Part shown: positions 1 through 12,200 of the stretch, piece by piece
How positions within the stretch are numbered: the stretch's first letter is position 1
How the letters are laid out: every line of letters starts with the position of its first letter
DNA from: Caulochytrium protostelioides
Lineage: Eukaryota; Chytridiomycota; Caulochytriomycetes; Caulochytriales; Caulochytriaceae
Assembly: GCA_003615045.1 (NCBI GenBank)
Contig: ML014248.1
Coordinates: forward strand, 1-50,407
DNA length: 50,407 bases
Reading direction: 5' to 3'
Program-made: the position numbers and the translations under genes
Notes under the pieces: generated by a model
Told to the model about the DNA's origin: nothing
Database searches by the model: none
The model's input: only the letters and a program-made list of their open reading frames with translations

Positions 1-535
1 ACCACCACAACTACCCCAACGACGACGACGACGACGACCACCACCACCACGACGACAACAACTACCCCAACGACGACGACGACGACGACGACCACAACTA
101 CTCCAACCACGACGACGACAACTACTACTCCCACGACGACGACCACGACGACGACCACGACGACGACGACCACGACCACGACCACCACGACCACCACCAC
201 AACTACTCCAACGACGACGACGACGACGACGACCACAACTACTCCAACGACGACGACGACGACGACGACCACCACGACCACCACCACCGCTACCACCACC
301 ACAACTACTCCCACAACCACGACCACAACTACAACTACTCCTACCACAACTACAACTACGATGACTACTGAGGCACCCACGACGACGACGACGACTACCA
401 CAACTACAACTACTGAAGAGCCCACGACGACGACAACAACTACAACTACTACAGGTACTGAGGAACCCACGACGACGGCGACGACGACAACAACAACAAC
501 GACGACGACGACGACGACGACGACATTCGTGGTTA
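1..535 (+). repeat. Thr-codon microsatellite (ACC/ACG/ACA/ACT)
   Basis: This is a nearly uninterrupted trinucleotide tract, mostly ACG and ACC with periodic CCA/CCC. It encodes the Thr/Pro stalk of the mucin-like protein. Mixed synonymous codons suggest selection on the amino acids rather than a recent pure slippage expansion, although runs of six to eight ACG units are pure. Confidence 0.85.
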
Positions 536-918
536 CGTCGACGATGTCTTCTGCAAACTCCGTAACTTCCATTATGACTACCACGACTACAAGCGAACTC
601 ATCGTTATGACAAGCTTCACGATTGATATGCCCACCCTGACCGCAGATCTTGAGACTCCCACAGAGTCACCAGCAGAAGCCGATGTAGATGACACCAAAG
701 CTTCAAAGGCGCCGCTGATTGGAGGCATCGTCGGTGGGGCGGCTGCCGTCGGCGCGGCAGCGGCTGCGGCCTTATTCTACTCGAGCCGCAGTGGCCACTC
801 TAGTGCCCGCATCGCAACAGTGGTGGATGCCTCTTGGAACACGGCAGGCGACAATCCTCTCTACCAGGCTCCTGTCCTTCAACACATGAACCCTCTTTAT
901 AATCCGCGCCAAGCCTAG
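1..918 (+). CDS. Thr-rich mucin-like membrane protein with two NPLY tail motifs (5' partial)
   Basis: The reading frame is open from the first base, so the start lies outside the window. About 180 codons are almost pure Thr (ACC/ACG/ACA/ACT) with regularly spaced Pro and occasional Glu-Glu-Pro, as expected for a heavily O-mannosylated stalk. A short less repetitive region follows, then one hydrophobic Gly/Ala-rich segment (bases about 709-780, APLIGGIVGG onward) that reads as a transmembrane helix. A tail of about 45 residues ends the protein. The tail contains DNPLYQ (853-864 for NPLY) and MNPLYNPRQA (889-900), two copies of the NPxY-type motif that in animals binds PTB domains and clathrin adaptors. 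The stop is TAG at 916-918. The topology (outside stalk, inside tail) is inferred. It is a cell-surface adhesin or sensor candidate; no ectodomain is visible to say which. Confidence 0.75.
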   Translation, partial: TTTTTPTTTTTTTTTTTTTTTTPTTTTTTTTTTTPTTTTTTTTPTTTTTTTTTTTTTTTTTTTTTTTTTPTTTTTTTTTTTPTTTTTTTTTTTTTTATTTTTTPTTTTTTTTTPTTTTTTMTTEAPTTTTTTTTTTTTEEPTTTTTTTTTTGTEEPTTTATTTTTTTTTTTTTTTFVVTSTMSSANSVTSIMTTTTTSELIVMTSFTIDMPTLTADLETPTESPAEADVDDTKASKAPLIGGIVGGAAAVGAAAAAALFYSSRSGHSSARIATVVDASWNTAGDNPLYQAPVLQHMNPLYNPRQA

Positions 919-969
919 ATATAATCTATATTTAAGGTCGGATATGCTGACTCAACACGCACACCAATC

Positions 970-1364
970 TTCGGTGGTGCCCCCCCAGGGGTTCTCCACC
1001 GAGGCAGCGAGCATTTTGGTTCAGTGTCAGATGACTCTGCGGACCGCGAACCGCAGGGGCGCTTGCCCGGGATTGTGGCACAGCGCCTCCGGTCTGGTAA
1101 GGCCAGGCAGCGTCGGATGTTCAGCGCGGCATTGTGATCACGATTCACAAGCTGGCTGTGGGTGGCTTCATTGCCGGGGCCGGCTTCATTGCCGGGGGCG
1201 GCTTCATACCATAGCAACCCTCGGAAAACGATCCCTTGGCGCCAGCGTTGACCGAGTTTCAGAACCATATTCGTCTGAGCGTACACCGGGGTCTCGCAGA
1301 CCGGGATGGCCGGCGTCGGCACACACACGCGCGGCCCCCCTTGCTCTTGCCCACCATAGCTCAC
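970..1364 (-). pseudogene. Fanzor/TnpB-like nuclease C-terminal relic, copy 1
   Basis: The minus strand encodes a segment reading PAIPVCETPVYAQT, then RGLLWYEA, then VNRDHNAALNIRRCLALP. The NRDxNAAxNI block with its preceding Arg/Trp-rich segment is the RuvC-III end of TnpB/Fanzor-type OMEGA nucleases. Only about 130 codons resemble the family, with no upstream RuvC-I/II or WED region, so it is a 5'-truncated remnant. An internal duplication (GCCGGGGCCGGCTTCATT-like, about 1172-1206) inserts GNEAGPGNEA. The same sequence recurs at about 38535-38865 with clear nucleotide similarity (for example CGGGATGG-CGGCGTCGGC and AAGGCCAGGCAGCG in both), which supports a dispersed element. The family call rests on motif recognition, not a database search. 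Confidence 0.5.
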
Positions 1365-1399
1365 ATGGAATGCTGCGACAAAAGAGTGAGGGGGGACCC

Positions 1400-3047
1400 C
1401 TTCGGCGGGTGACGGATTGCGTTGTGGCGCAGCCTCAGATCAGCGCTCGCGCCATGAAGGCGCTTCCTACTGCGATCGTGGCTGACTCAGCGCTAGCTCA
1501 GAGGCCGGGAGAGGGACTGAAAGGCGAAAGGGATGCGTCGTGACACTCGTGACACTTAATAGAGATCAGCGGCCTTCCGCACCGTTCGGAATCATCACGG
1601 GACGCTTGTGAATGTTCACTGGAGGAACCATGCGGCAGCGGTCCTGGGAAAAGGGGGTGGTAGCGGATTCACACAGCGATGACGGGGAAAAGATTCTCTG
1701 GCAAGAACAAGAGAAGACAGGCCGTTGGACATGGGGCAGAAGCAGGCGACGAGACGGATCGCGCATACGCATACACGGGGTGATGTTCAGGGAACAGATA
1801 TGCACAGGATGGGAGTGCAGGATATGGCATCAAATCTCAAGCTTAGCAGCCCATATGGGCGGGGTCACGCGGGGTCATACCGCAGATCGGAAACTAACGT
1901 AAAGGCGATCCAACCCTTGCCTGGATCAGTACGGAAGTATGGATGGTTACATCGATGGGCGTTTCCCAACGGATACTTGCTTCCTCATGAACTACGAGCA
2001 CCGACGAGATGGCGCCTGCACACCGAAACGATTCCGCTACGTCGTTGTCTCGCCGCCCCGCCGCTTAGCCATCCCCGCCGCCGGCCGACAGCACACATCG
2101 AGCCGAGCAACAAGCCACTCGCATGAGCGCCGATCGTTTCCGATCCAGCTTCAGCAATGGCTGACGGGGGTTCAACATGTCATGGGACCACAGAAACAGC
2201 CGAGACTGTCGCCTTCGTCACATCGTCTGCGCACGGATGTTGAGATAACGGCGGATCTTTCCAATGCAAGGCTCATTGTCATGAATATTATAGCTACCCC
2301 CACCCTTTCCTGATTATCCCCTGTTTCATTCTAGCCTCGGCCTCTCCCTGAGCTTCCTGCTCACCCTGCTCAACCCACGAAATCCCTGTCGAGTGGCCCT
2401 TTCAACCCTTCTGGCCCTGAGTCCATGGATGCAGTCAAGATGCTGATGGAAGACATTGATGAATCTCTCTTACCACGGTTGTGCCTTCTCTCCTTACGGG
2501 GATAGATGAATGCATATTAGCGACGGGTCAGCATTACCACCAATACTAAAAAATGCCTTTTTGTGGTAGAAGAATCATCGGTCGTAAGCCTGCGAGCCGG
2601 CGTTGGGAGAAATCGCGTCAACATAAACCGCAGACGGATGGAACGTCTCCTCTGGAGCAAGCATTAACCGCTATCACCTAGTTTTCCCGCAATCGCACAT
2701 TCGCCAATCGTCTCGATGACGGCGAGGAAGCGAGTGGTCATGGTGGTCGGATGTCGCTATGGAAGCGAAGCTTTGGGCCGGGTGCCTGGTGTGTCACCGC
2801 CCGATAAAATACGACAAGTCGCGAAGACAGCAGAATATGGTATCGTGCTGATTCCAGTTCATGGGTGCGTATGTTTCTCTTTTTTTTTTGTGTCATTTTG
2901 CTTTCAATTTACATTACAAATTCATCCGATTTTTACACCCGCACACACACTCAAGCGAGCACACCCACATACGACTTTTCATGACTTTTCATGGAAGTTC
3001 TTTAAGCGCCTAGCGGTAAGAGATCGACTTCGCTTCCCTTATCGACG
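1400..3047. other. Intergenic stretch, no supported gene
   Basis: Short open frames occur on both strands but none shows a recognisable domain, biased composition of a real gene or convincing splice signals. Base composition is closer to 50-55% GC than the conserved block further right. A T-rich tract at about 2880-2900 and an A/T-rich segment at 2500-2580 are the only notable local features. Confidence 0.5.
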
Positions 3048-4990
3048 TTGATCCAACGACGAGCACGGGCCCCGAGCTCATTATCACTTGGCTCCATGAA
3101 CCTTCGACTCATCCGCCTCTATCTTTTTAATGTCTGCTGCAAATTCCACACGTCTCATGTCGCCAAAACCAGTAAGGCTACTAAAGCCGCCAAGGCCAGC
3201 AAGGCCTCCAGGTCGGCCAAGGCCTGCCAGACCATCGAGCTTGGCACCATCGTGATCGCCGAGGCTCCCCTGCCCGCCATTATCTTCATGGTCAATAGCG
3301 TCCCCAGCCCGCCAGCACCTTTGTGGTCACCAAGGCTCCCACCGTTTACATGCCGACCATTGTCTCCGTTGCTGGAAATGTGCATGTGATCTGTGACACG
3401 CCCGCTGCAAAGTGCGATGCTTTGCAAGTGATCGACAACGAGACCGAGGACGAGCCGGCCGGGCTGCCCCCCTTCGCTTCCGGCAAGTTGAACGATTCGG
3501 GCCTCGAGATCGTTGAGGTCGCAGAGGCCGATGGCTGCAGGGACCATGACCGGACGCAATCCCTCGAAGTATTCCCTGCGGCCTGCGATAGTCGCGTGAC
3601 TACTGTAATCACCACCGTTGAGGCGATAGGTATCATGATGCTTTAGGCGCTGACCCGCTCGGCCCTTTCCACGCCACACAGGATGGCCCTCCTTGAGCAT
3701 GCCCACGGCTTCGTGATTGCCCGCATCATGCCCGGATTTGCACTGTTAGGGAACGCCCTACAGTGCCATGACGGTCGTATGCATGAGCATGCCTCGCTTT
3801 CGTGCTGGTCGACCCTGATGAGGGGGCTCTTTTTCTGCCTTCCACTTGGTGTGCACAGTGCCTTGACAGTCAGAGCTCGAGTGTCAGGTCGATGAGGCAC
3901 ATCAGCGCCGATGGCGACTTTCCCGATGTGGTCGCCATGCTACTCAGCTTACCTGGAGGATCGCATCATTGTGGGCGAGCCGAACGCATTCTCGGGCAGA
4001 TTGAGTATGTTGAATCCCAAGACCACCTAGAAATGAGGATGTGCGAGCTTGCGACGCGCGCTAGCCGATGCAGGACCGCGCATTGCTGGGGATTTATCCC
4101 GATAGATGAGCGAGAGGCGGCGAACGATCCGGATCTGTGTGACCCCGCTTCGGCCTTCGTGCAGCTACACGATTAGAATGGCGATGCGATTGACTCCCAG
4201 CAGATGCCGGCGAGCTACAAACGGCTGACGAGATCTCAGCTACAGCAGAGAGCCATGAACCGTTACAGTCGTACCATGGTGAAGGCATTCCTCGATGCGG
4301 GTTATGATGCTTCTGCTCCTGAATGCAACCTTCAGACATACATGGCGAGCCATCGTCGTGATCAAGCATCGGCGCCTATCCCACTTTCTGTCCTGAAGTT
4401 GCGGTCTCTTGCTGGGGATTTCATGACCCAGATTCTAGATTGCACGCCCAATGTCACTATAGATACGAAGCCCGCCCTCTCTTTTAAGCCCGCTGTTGCG
4501 TTTGACTCTGAGTCCGCCCACGTTTTGGCCTCGAAATCGGCACGACCCTCGATGCAAGCCTCCGTTGTGTCCGCTCATACCCGCTTCCATCACCGATCAG
4601 CACTTACCATGGTCACATGCCACATACTATCAACGTCGAGGACCAGCTCTTTATCAGCTATTTCTCGTCTTGTCAAACGATTTTTTGAGCAAAGGCGAGT
4701 CAACGTGCAGAGTTCACTGTGCTCTCCGGCCCTGATATCAATGGACAATGCACCGCGCCTCTTCATACCCGTTGACGACTCCCTCTGCGCATGCAATCTT
4801 GTCCCGGCGCCAACACGGCTTTGTACGACACTCGTCCGGATGGCGGAGCTGGAAGAGCTTGTCTTTTATGAATGAACTGACCTGCCCAATGGCGTCGCAA
4901 CGTGGGTGTCAACGTGGGTGTAAACGTCGTCGCATCTGTTGGCAAGGTTTTCCTGGCCGCAACGGCCCATGCGACCTAACTGTTTGACGC
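3048..4990 (+). pseudogene. Frame-broken coding-like region, possibly a decayed surface or secreted protein gene
   Basis: Several consecutive plus-strand frames look protein-like but are out of register. Positions 3048-3310 encode a Lys/Ala/Ser repeat (KASKASRSAKACQTIELG) leading to a hydrophobic stretch. At about 3305-3330 the likely continuation shifts frame to FVVTKAPTVYMPTIVSV and on to ICDTPAAKCDALQVIDNE, ending at a stop near 3646. Further plus-frame pieces with spaced Cys follow at 3802-4176, 4204-4600 and, in another frame, about 4720-4780 (FTVLSGPDINGQCTAP). Composition is even and less GC-biased than noise elsewhere. The simplest reading is a gene with several frameshifts and stops; unrecognised introns are the alternative. 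No family is recognised. Confidence 0.35.
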
Positions 4991-7880
4991 AGCATGGACG
5001 TATCAACGCCCCTGCGGCGTTGATTCGAGGCGATAAAAAATGTAGCACATAATACGTTCAAGTGGACCCATGATTGTGGCTCACTTTTTTGCCACTTTAT
5101 GAGTTGAGGTCTGCCCGAATTATATTCCCTCGATGCTTCGTAGTCGGCGATCGCCATGGTGTCATCAGAATATTAAGGAACCCCTTCCCCGCCTCTGGGC
5201 CTGCCGAACCTGGTGCGCACAACACTCACCGGCGAGGGCTACAAAAAGACGACTTTTTTTCGTATTTTCAGAACGGTGCCTACCAGCAGTCGCACACCGG
5301 CACGAATGAAAGAAACACGGCTGCAGGCGCAGCCAACGGTTTCTTGTCTCCTTTGCGCCGCCGGTTCATCTGGGGCGTAAGAGACGAGAGCTTTGAACCG
5401 TGGTCCGGCTCGGCCCTCCGTCACGGGATCCCACGGCGGCCTACCACGGCGGCCTTTACGGCCGCGGCTCCTGCGCCGAAGCATCTTGAACCATGCATCC
5501 TCCGACCCGCGAAGCGACCGTTGCGAGATGCGCCCTGTCGTCCTCCTTCAATGAGCGACCCGTGACATGCGCGATCCCGCGATGTGCGCCTCAGCCAATG
5601 AACCTCGGTCAGCGGCTTTCGGAGCGCAGTCATCATCGACCTGCCGAATGGCGGGGCCATCAGACGCGCAACTCCACCTGCCAAGCCATCGCCATCGCGT
5701 CCCGGAGCGGCAGTAGTAAACCACAAGGCGACACGCAGAGCGTGGGTCACGGACCGACGGACGCAAGAGCCGACGCCGGGAGATGACGCCACAGCAGGGC
5801 CCAGCGTACTTATCGCTGGTTCTCACCCCCTTCCCAACTTGCATCAGTGCTGTTGCGGTGGTCTTGCTGTCGCGTTGCAAGTGTTGTCCTCCTGATGGCG
5901 CCCGATGCCGCCGCGGCTTTTCTTGGCGCTTTGATGGCGCTCGTCCGCTGTCGCCTGCAGCGGGTGCCAGCACGCAACAAACCTCCTTCGATATTTGCAT
6001 GTCTTGCCGGAGGCCCGCCAGATGGCTTGGGGCTTGGGACCTGGGAAGGGCGCGGTCATAACTCCGACACGTTCGAACAAAGACGATGTGTACGGCGCTG
6101 CTAGGCGTCATGACAGAAGGCGATGTGCATGCACGAGACGGTCGCTATCATGCCGCCTTTCAGCGTGTGGCGTTAGCTTTCCACCTAGCCGAACCGTGAC
6201 CTCACCGACAGAACCGGCGCGAAGCGGGTCCGGGACCTTCGGGGACCGGCTACCGTTTCAAACATCCGTCGCAGCTCACCTCACGACGACAAATCTTTTG
6301 GTGTCGTCAGGAGGAAGGCAATGGCGGGAGACGAAAGGTTCAATCCGGGAATCTGGAAAGCGCCGTCTTCGGCAATGCATCGCCGCTCGCCGGCCAGAGC
6401 ACGAAGCAGCCGAGGACGCCAACGACATACCACTGGCCCAGAGAGACGACATAGCCACCCACGCAGAGCGGCTGGTTGCGGTATGAGGACGGCCGTCAGC
6501 AGAAGGATGATGTGAGGATGGCTTGTCTAATCCATGACATGGTCGGCGGCCAGGGCCTCTCAAGTCTTGGGTGGACCTGCCGTATCACGGTGATCCCTAG
6601 GATGCGACGCGGCATCGCGTCGCCATTCACCCATCTGATAAGCAGGAGAGCAAAGGAAAATGTCAGAGCGAGTGTTGCCGTTATCCGCTCGGATTGCCTG
6701 ACTCCCAGCGCCGAGGGTCAAGGGCCTTTCGTCAATGATAGGCAGCCCTTTGCCGAGACTATCATGCCGGCGGGTCCATGCAGCAGCGGCTTTGCATCCC
6801 TCTTGTGTCCCACAACGTACTGACGACGGCCGGGCATGCTCGCTCCTTGCGCATCATCGGTCCCGGCGAAGGCGCGGGAATGCAGGTACGCCCCATGTCG
6901 GGCGCGCGCACGCATCGGCACGCGCCAGGGACTTCCGTCGGTCATGCGGCTGACGGCGGTCACGCCGGACCGACCGCCACGGCCGCGCACGCGTCGGCAG
7001 GCCGGCAGGGCCAGCGAGCATGGACAACGGACAGACATGCCGGTGGGGCTGACCACGGGGTCCAGTCCCCTGGTTAGGAGCCCGCAGGGGTCACACGGTC
7101 GGTGGCGGCCTGCCAGAGCGCGGCCTGTCCAGCGACCTGTCCATCGTGTTGTACGGCTCTCAGACTGACGCCGCAGGTTCCCTCGCCGGTTTGACCCTCG
7201 GAACTCCCGTCGAGCGCGGGCCTCTTGCCGACGCCGCTGCCGAGGCGTCGCATCGCCGCGTCGGGGAGGGAGGGGTGCTCGTCGGCGAAGGACGCGCTGT
7301 CGGGGACTACCATACGTCCGTCCTCGACCCCCGACCCTGGGCCCCGACCCCCCGACGTAACGCAATGCATGCTAGGGCGGCGACCGCGGTCGGCTTCTGC
7401 CGCTCCTTCCGTCGCGTCGGGCCCGTCAACCGCCGGTTCACCAATTTGATTGCTTCTGTCCCGCTTTATTTTTGTCTTTCGCTGACGACGCAGTCTCGGG
7501 CCTGTGAGTAGTTTTTTTCCTCCTCTTTGTTATCGTTCTTCTCGTTCTTTCCTCGTCGGTGAGCATCGCGGTGCCGAGGCCCGACGGGGCAGCACCCGGA
7601 TCAAGCATGTGCGACAGCCGGTTTGCATGTGCCGCGGCCTCATGTCGCGACGCGACCTCCTCAACGGCCTCCCCGCGGGGCCGCGGGCCCCTGGGCCCCA
7701 TGCCGCATCGCCGGTCAGGCACGCGCTGGGACGGTGGGCGTCGCAGCCGCCACATCCAAGCCAAGCTAAGCTAAGCCGAGCCGAGCCGCGCCGTACGGAG
7801 CGGAGTCCAGCAGAGCGGAGCCTGGTCGGCGTCCAAGTCTGAGTTCGTGTCCGTGCCTGCGTCTGAGCGGGGTGCGAAGG

Positions 7881-7930
7881 GCGGAGGATAGCGAGCGGAG
7901 GATAGCGAGCGGAGGATAGCGAGCGGAGGA
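7881..7930 (+). repeat. 14-bp tandem repeat, 3.5 copies
   Basis: The unit GCGGAGGATAGCGA is repeated three times exactly (7881-7894, 7895-7908, 7909-7922), followed by a partial unit. It lies about 80 bp upstream of a TATA-like sequence. Confidence 0.9.
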
Positions 7931-8006
7931 CGGGGACCCGCTGGGCGGGCGGGGTATGCAGGTCAGCCGCTCGCCACCCTAAGACGACGCGCGTCCAAAA
8001 ATTGTG

Positions 8007-8013
8007 TATAAAG
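8007..8013 (+). promoter_or_regulatory. TATA-like box, possible promoter of the large orphan gene
   Basis: TATAAAG sits in an A/T-rich dip inside GC-rich DNA, just after the 14-bp repeat array. A small ATG followed at once by a donor-like GTATGC (about 8072-8082) lies 60 bp downstream. If transcription starts near 8040, the transcript would need 5' introns to reach the main frame at 9211. Evidence is positional only. Confidence 0.3.
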
Positions 8014-8786
8014 CGACGGCGGAATTTGACTGCTTGAACGGGCCCAATCTTGCACCTTCACGCGCGCACCCAGATGAGGTATGCGAGCGGCTGGCGGCAC
8101 TGTTCTCGGGTCCCCTCAGGCTCTCGTTCATCCGCGGCGACGTGAGCGCGGGCTCCTAGTAGGCGGCCCGGGTGGTGCTGGAGTCGAGAAAGAAGCGGGG
8201 GCCGAGGCAGCCGAGGAGGCTGTGGACAATGGACGGATGGTCGGCTGGTCGGCTGGACTCCCAGGGACGTGAAAAGATGTGAACGGCCGGACAGAGCAAG
8301 CTGGCGAAGCCGCTCCGCGTGGGATGCAGTGGACAGCGTCACAGCTCACCCGCCTTCGTCTCTGCGACTCCCTCGCCGAGCGTCTTGGATCCATCTCGGC
8401 CGCTGTCACTCCCTATCATCGAGTGGGTTCCGAAGGTCGCGGCGACGACCACGGTGATTGCCTGCGCCAGCACAGGAGCGACGGTCCACCACGCCCACGA
8501 CAGCCGTCCTGCTCTTCCGCTCGCGCTTCTCCTTTCGGTGTGATACCACTGTGGTCTAACGCTCTGCGGGTCACGGGGCACGGCGTCGTTTGCCCGTGTT
8601 CCGACAGCACTGCCCATCGATCACTATCACCTGAGTCCTGCCACTCGTTAAAACTCGCCACATCGACCTCGAGGGATTCAGTCTTCCTCTTCCGACTATG
8701 CCGCACGGAACATCGTCAATTGCTCCCGCTCGAACCTAGCCCGCTCCGCCATACCCTCTCGTCGACGAACACATCGTTTCCGCATC

Positions 8787-8949
8787 GTGAGTCCGGTTTT
8801 TCGCCGGACGTTTTGGCTGGACCTCCCGGCCGCTGACCATCAGCACGGACCCTCGGGGATAACTCCCCTTTGATTCGCCCCGTACTTCCCGTCGACTTTG
8901 GCCAGGCATGATTCATCTTTAACCGTCGTTGTTGTTGTTGTCGCTCTCA
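8787..8949 (+). other. Possible 5' intron of the large orphan gene
   Basis: A strong donor (C|GTGAGT), a TTTAACC branch-like sequence 30 nt before the end, a pyrimidine/GTT-rich tract and a CTCTCAG acceptor fit the intron style of this genome (163 nt). The upstream exon has no obviously coding sequence, so this may be a 5'-UTR intron. Confidence 0.4.
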
Positions 8950-9210
8950 GGCAACCTGTCGGGTGTTCCGCCCTTCCTGCGTGTGGTTGGCACCAACCCC
9001 TGCGCCAACGCTGTCGCTTGCCTGACTGCGAAGTCTATTCTTCTTAGAGGCCGCCACCACTCGCTTCTGCGGGGACGTCCTAGCTCGCCGGTATCCTGCC
9101 TCGTTCCATCCAGGGGCACCAAGCCTAGCGCGCGTCGAGTGGTGACAACCCGCACCGCCCTTCTCGCCACTTTTTGTTTCATCCTCGGGGCTGCCTCGGC
9201 TTCACAACTG

Positions 9211-12200
9211 ATGGCGGGACTGATCGCGGGTCTCGTCTTGGCAACGGCGGCCTCGATGGCGCGCCCAGGGCCTCGCGGGAGGCCCCGCGTCGGATGGCTT
9301 CCGCTCCTGGCGGCCCTGCTCGGCATCTTGATGCTGGCCATCACGCCGAGTGCCGCACTCACGACCGACCCGGTGCAGCCGCCGTCTCCGGACCAGGCCA
9401 ACCGTCTTCGTCAGCTCTGGAGCGACCCGGACTGGGTTCGTCAGGTCCAGCCGCGCATCGGCGTTCAGGCCTTCTTGTCCAATGGTGGCGGTGTCAAAGG
9501 CCGCTCCGCCGAGACCGCCCACCATGTCGTCGTTTCGGTCAACGGTGTCGACCCGGATACCAAAGCGCCGGTCCAATGGCCGTGCGGCCAGGTCACCATG
9601 CACGCCCAGGCCCCGGGTATCTCGCTGGAGCTTGAAGACGGCGACGTCGAGCGCGAGGGTTTCCGGACCGTTGAACTGGGTTCCGATCCGCAGAGTTTCA
9701 TGCTGAACGGCCTTGGCCACGTCTCCTTCACGCTGCCGGCCAAGTATCAGTCCATGACCGAGGAATCCATGCTGCCGCTCCTCTATGTGCGCATGCAATT
9801 CATGCCGGCCGGGCAGTGGGTGGTAGCCCATATCGACTTGCACGCACAGGCCCTCCTCAAAAACGTGGAGCCGCAGCATTTCATCGCAGCCAATCCCCAG
9901 CTCTCAGAGGCCATCGCCTTCATGGCGTCGCAAGCGACAAAACACTACATGACTGAGCTGCAGCACGCCTCGGTCGCGGAGTCGCGGAAGGTCCGTCGCT
10001 ACCGTCGCGACAATAATTTGCATCGCGGCGAGGCCGTCCCTGACGTGAAGGTTCCCGCGCACCGCTTGACGGTGGATCTCGAGCGCCACTGGATTAGCAC
10101 GTACACCGTGCATGAGGCAGAAGCGCCTCGCGTGCGCCTGGTCCGGCGCGACGCTCTGGCCCAGGCACACAGCGGCACCCCCGTGGAGGAGCAGGCGAAG
10201 GACCTGCTCCTGCAGTTTGAAGGCTCGCCCGACGACGCCGTCGCGCGGGAAACGGGGCTGGCGTCGTACAAGATGTACCGCACTCAGATCTCGAATCACC
10301 TGGTGACGGCGGACGATGAGCACCACGGTCTCCTCGGCACTGTTCTCACTGGCGTCGCCCATATCTGGCAGGCGTTCATCAGTCTGATTCGCCGCATAGG
10401 CGTTGGGCTGTTCCATCTGCTGGAGCGCGTCAAAACGGTGTTCAACTGGACCAACATCCTGCGCGCGTCCGAGTTTTTGTCGCTGTACTTCCGCCAGATG
10501 TCAACCCTCGGATTCAACGGCATTGACATTATTGATCGCCGCGCGCGCGAATCGATGGAAGACTGGCAGAACACGACGAACTTTCGCTACAATGAAGCCA
10601 TCGAATGGCTAGGTGGCACGGACATCACCCTGCAGCAGATCGTGAACCATCAGCATGCTCACAACATCACGAACTCGACGACCCACGACAAGCATGTGCA
10701 GAACACCTACGGCCCGCGGCGGCCTGTTCTGCCGTACAATCCCCTGTTTCACGGGCCGCTCTCCTTGCTCGGGGGCGGCGCCACGCTGGGCGGTGCCCCC
10801 GGCGCCCGCACCGCGGTGATCGGCGGCACGCAGTCCAACAGTCACTGGACCACGTCGGCGGATACCGGCGTCGACGGCCACTCAGCGTTTATCCAGGACC
10901 GTCTGGTGAACAACCTCCCCAATACCCAATTCAGCGCGAACCGTCCGCGACTGATGGAGCTGCTCCAGAAGCTGGGCGAGTCGGTCCGCGACTCCTTGAT
11001 GTCTCTGTTCAAGACGCTCCGGCCATCCACGTGGGAGAACACCGAATATCACAAACTGATGTTCCAAGACAGTTCGTGGACGCATTTCCCAGCGATGGCG
11101 CTCGGCCACATGCTCAACATCATGCGCTGGCTGGAGGGCAAGCTGGTGACGGCGGCCGAGACCATTCGCGAGGTGCTGTGGCCGTCGGCGAAGATCTACT
11201 ATGCCATTTCGACGTACCTTGTGCGCTCGCCTATCCGTATCCCCTTCATCCAGGACCTGTGGGAACAGAAGCTGGGACGCGGCCATACGCAACTCACCCT
11301 GCTGGACATGCTCTGCCTGAATGGTGCCATTTGGGGCGTGGGGCAGTACACGCTCTGGTTCAAGGACCCTCCCTTCACGGCCAACGACGTGGAAGCCTTC
11401 CGGTCGTGGACCTCGCCTGAACTCATGCTGTACACGTGGAACGAGCACCCGCTGACGCACCTGCGCGGCAACCACGAGCTGCGCATCCACCGCTTGGGCC
11501 TGTACGACTGGTTCCCGCGCAACTGCTTGTTCGCCCTGGGCATGCTGCAGACCGCGCTGCAGAACTACCAGATGGTCACGGGCGGAGGGAGCCCCAAAGC
11601 CCTGACCTCCAAGTCCTACTCGGGGATGATCTTCAACTCGATCACGGGCGTCATGTTCGCTATCTCGAACTACCCGTTCACGCAGATGTCCACCAACGAT
11701 CCCATCAAACTCGCCGAGTCGCTCAAGAACCCCGACAAGCGCTATCTGGGCATGTGGAACTGGGGTCTTTACTCGGGTATGAACGGGCTGGTACGGCCCC
11801 TGATGCCTGCGTGGGCCATGAAATTCCCGTTCATGGCCACTGTCAATACCATCATTTCCGGCTATCCGATGATGCGCTGGGGCCTCGGCATCAACCTGAC
11901 GGTGTCCAGGCAAGTCGACAAGCACGATCCCTACCGTCTCGCCGTCGTCGGCACGATGTGGTTCAACATGTTCATGAGCATCCTCAACATGTGCTGGCCC
12001 TTCGTGATGGCCTTCCTTGGCGACGAGCGCATTCCTCGCTCGCTTGCCAACAAGGTCTCTATGGGTCGCGACCTCCTGTCGCAGGGCTCGGGGCTGCTCC
12101 GCAACAACCTGATGATGGCCGGCCCCGTGATTGGCTTGCTCTCGTCCTCATGGCAGGGCTCGGGCGGCAAGGGCGGTCTGCCGTCGGATGACAAGAAGAA

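Larger units (their letters stand above)
5000..8780. other. Long intergenic region without a convincing gene
   Basis: Nearly 3.8 kb contains overlapping open frames of 60-215 codons on both strands. All are Arg/Ala/Pro-rich in the way that random GC-rich sequence is, and none has a domain, signal peptide or conserved motif I recognise. It holds a 14-bp tandem repeat (7881-7930), an imperfect 5-bp repeat AGCTA/AGCCG (about 7763-7790) and a TATA-like site (8007-8013). It may include 5' untranslated exons of the downstream large gene. Confidence 0.5.

Noticed and set aside
8279-8836. 185-codon frame upstream of the large orphan gene as an N-terminal exon
   Set aside because: It can be joined in phase by the 8787-8949 intron, but its residues are Arg/Ser/Pro-rich and not protein-like; more likely 5'-UTR.
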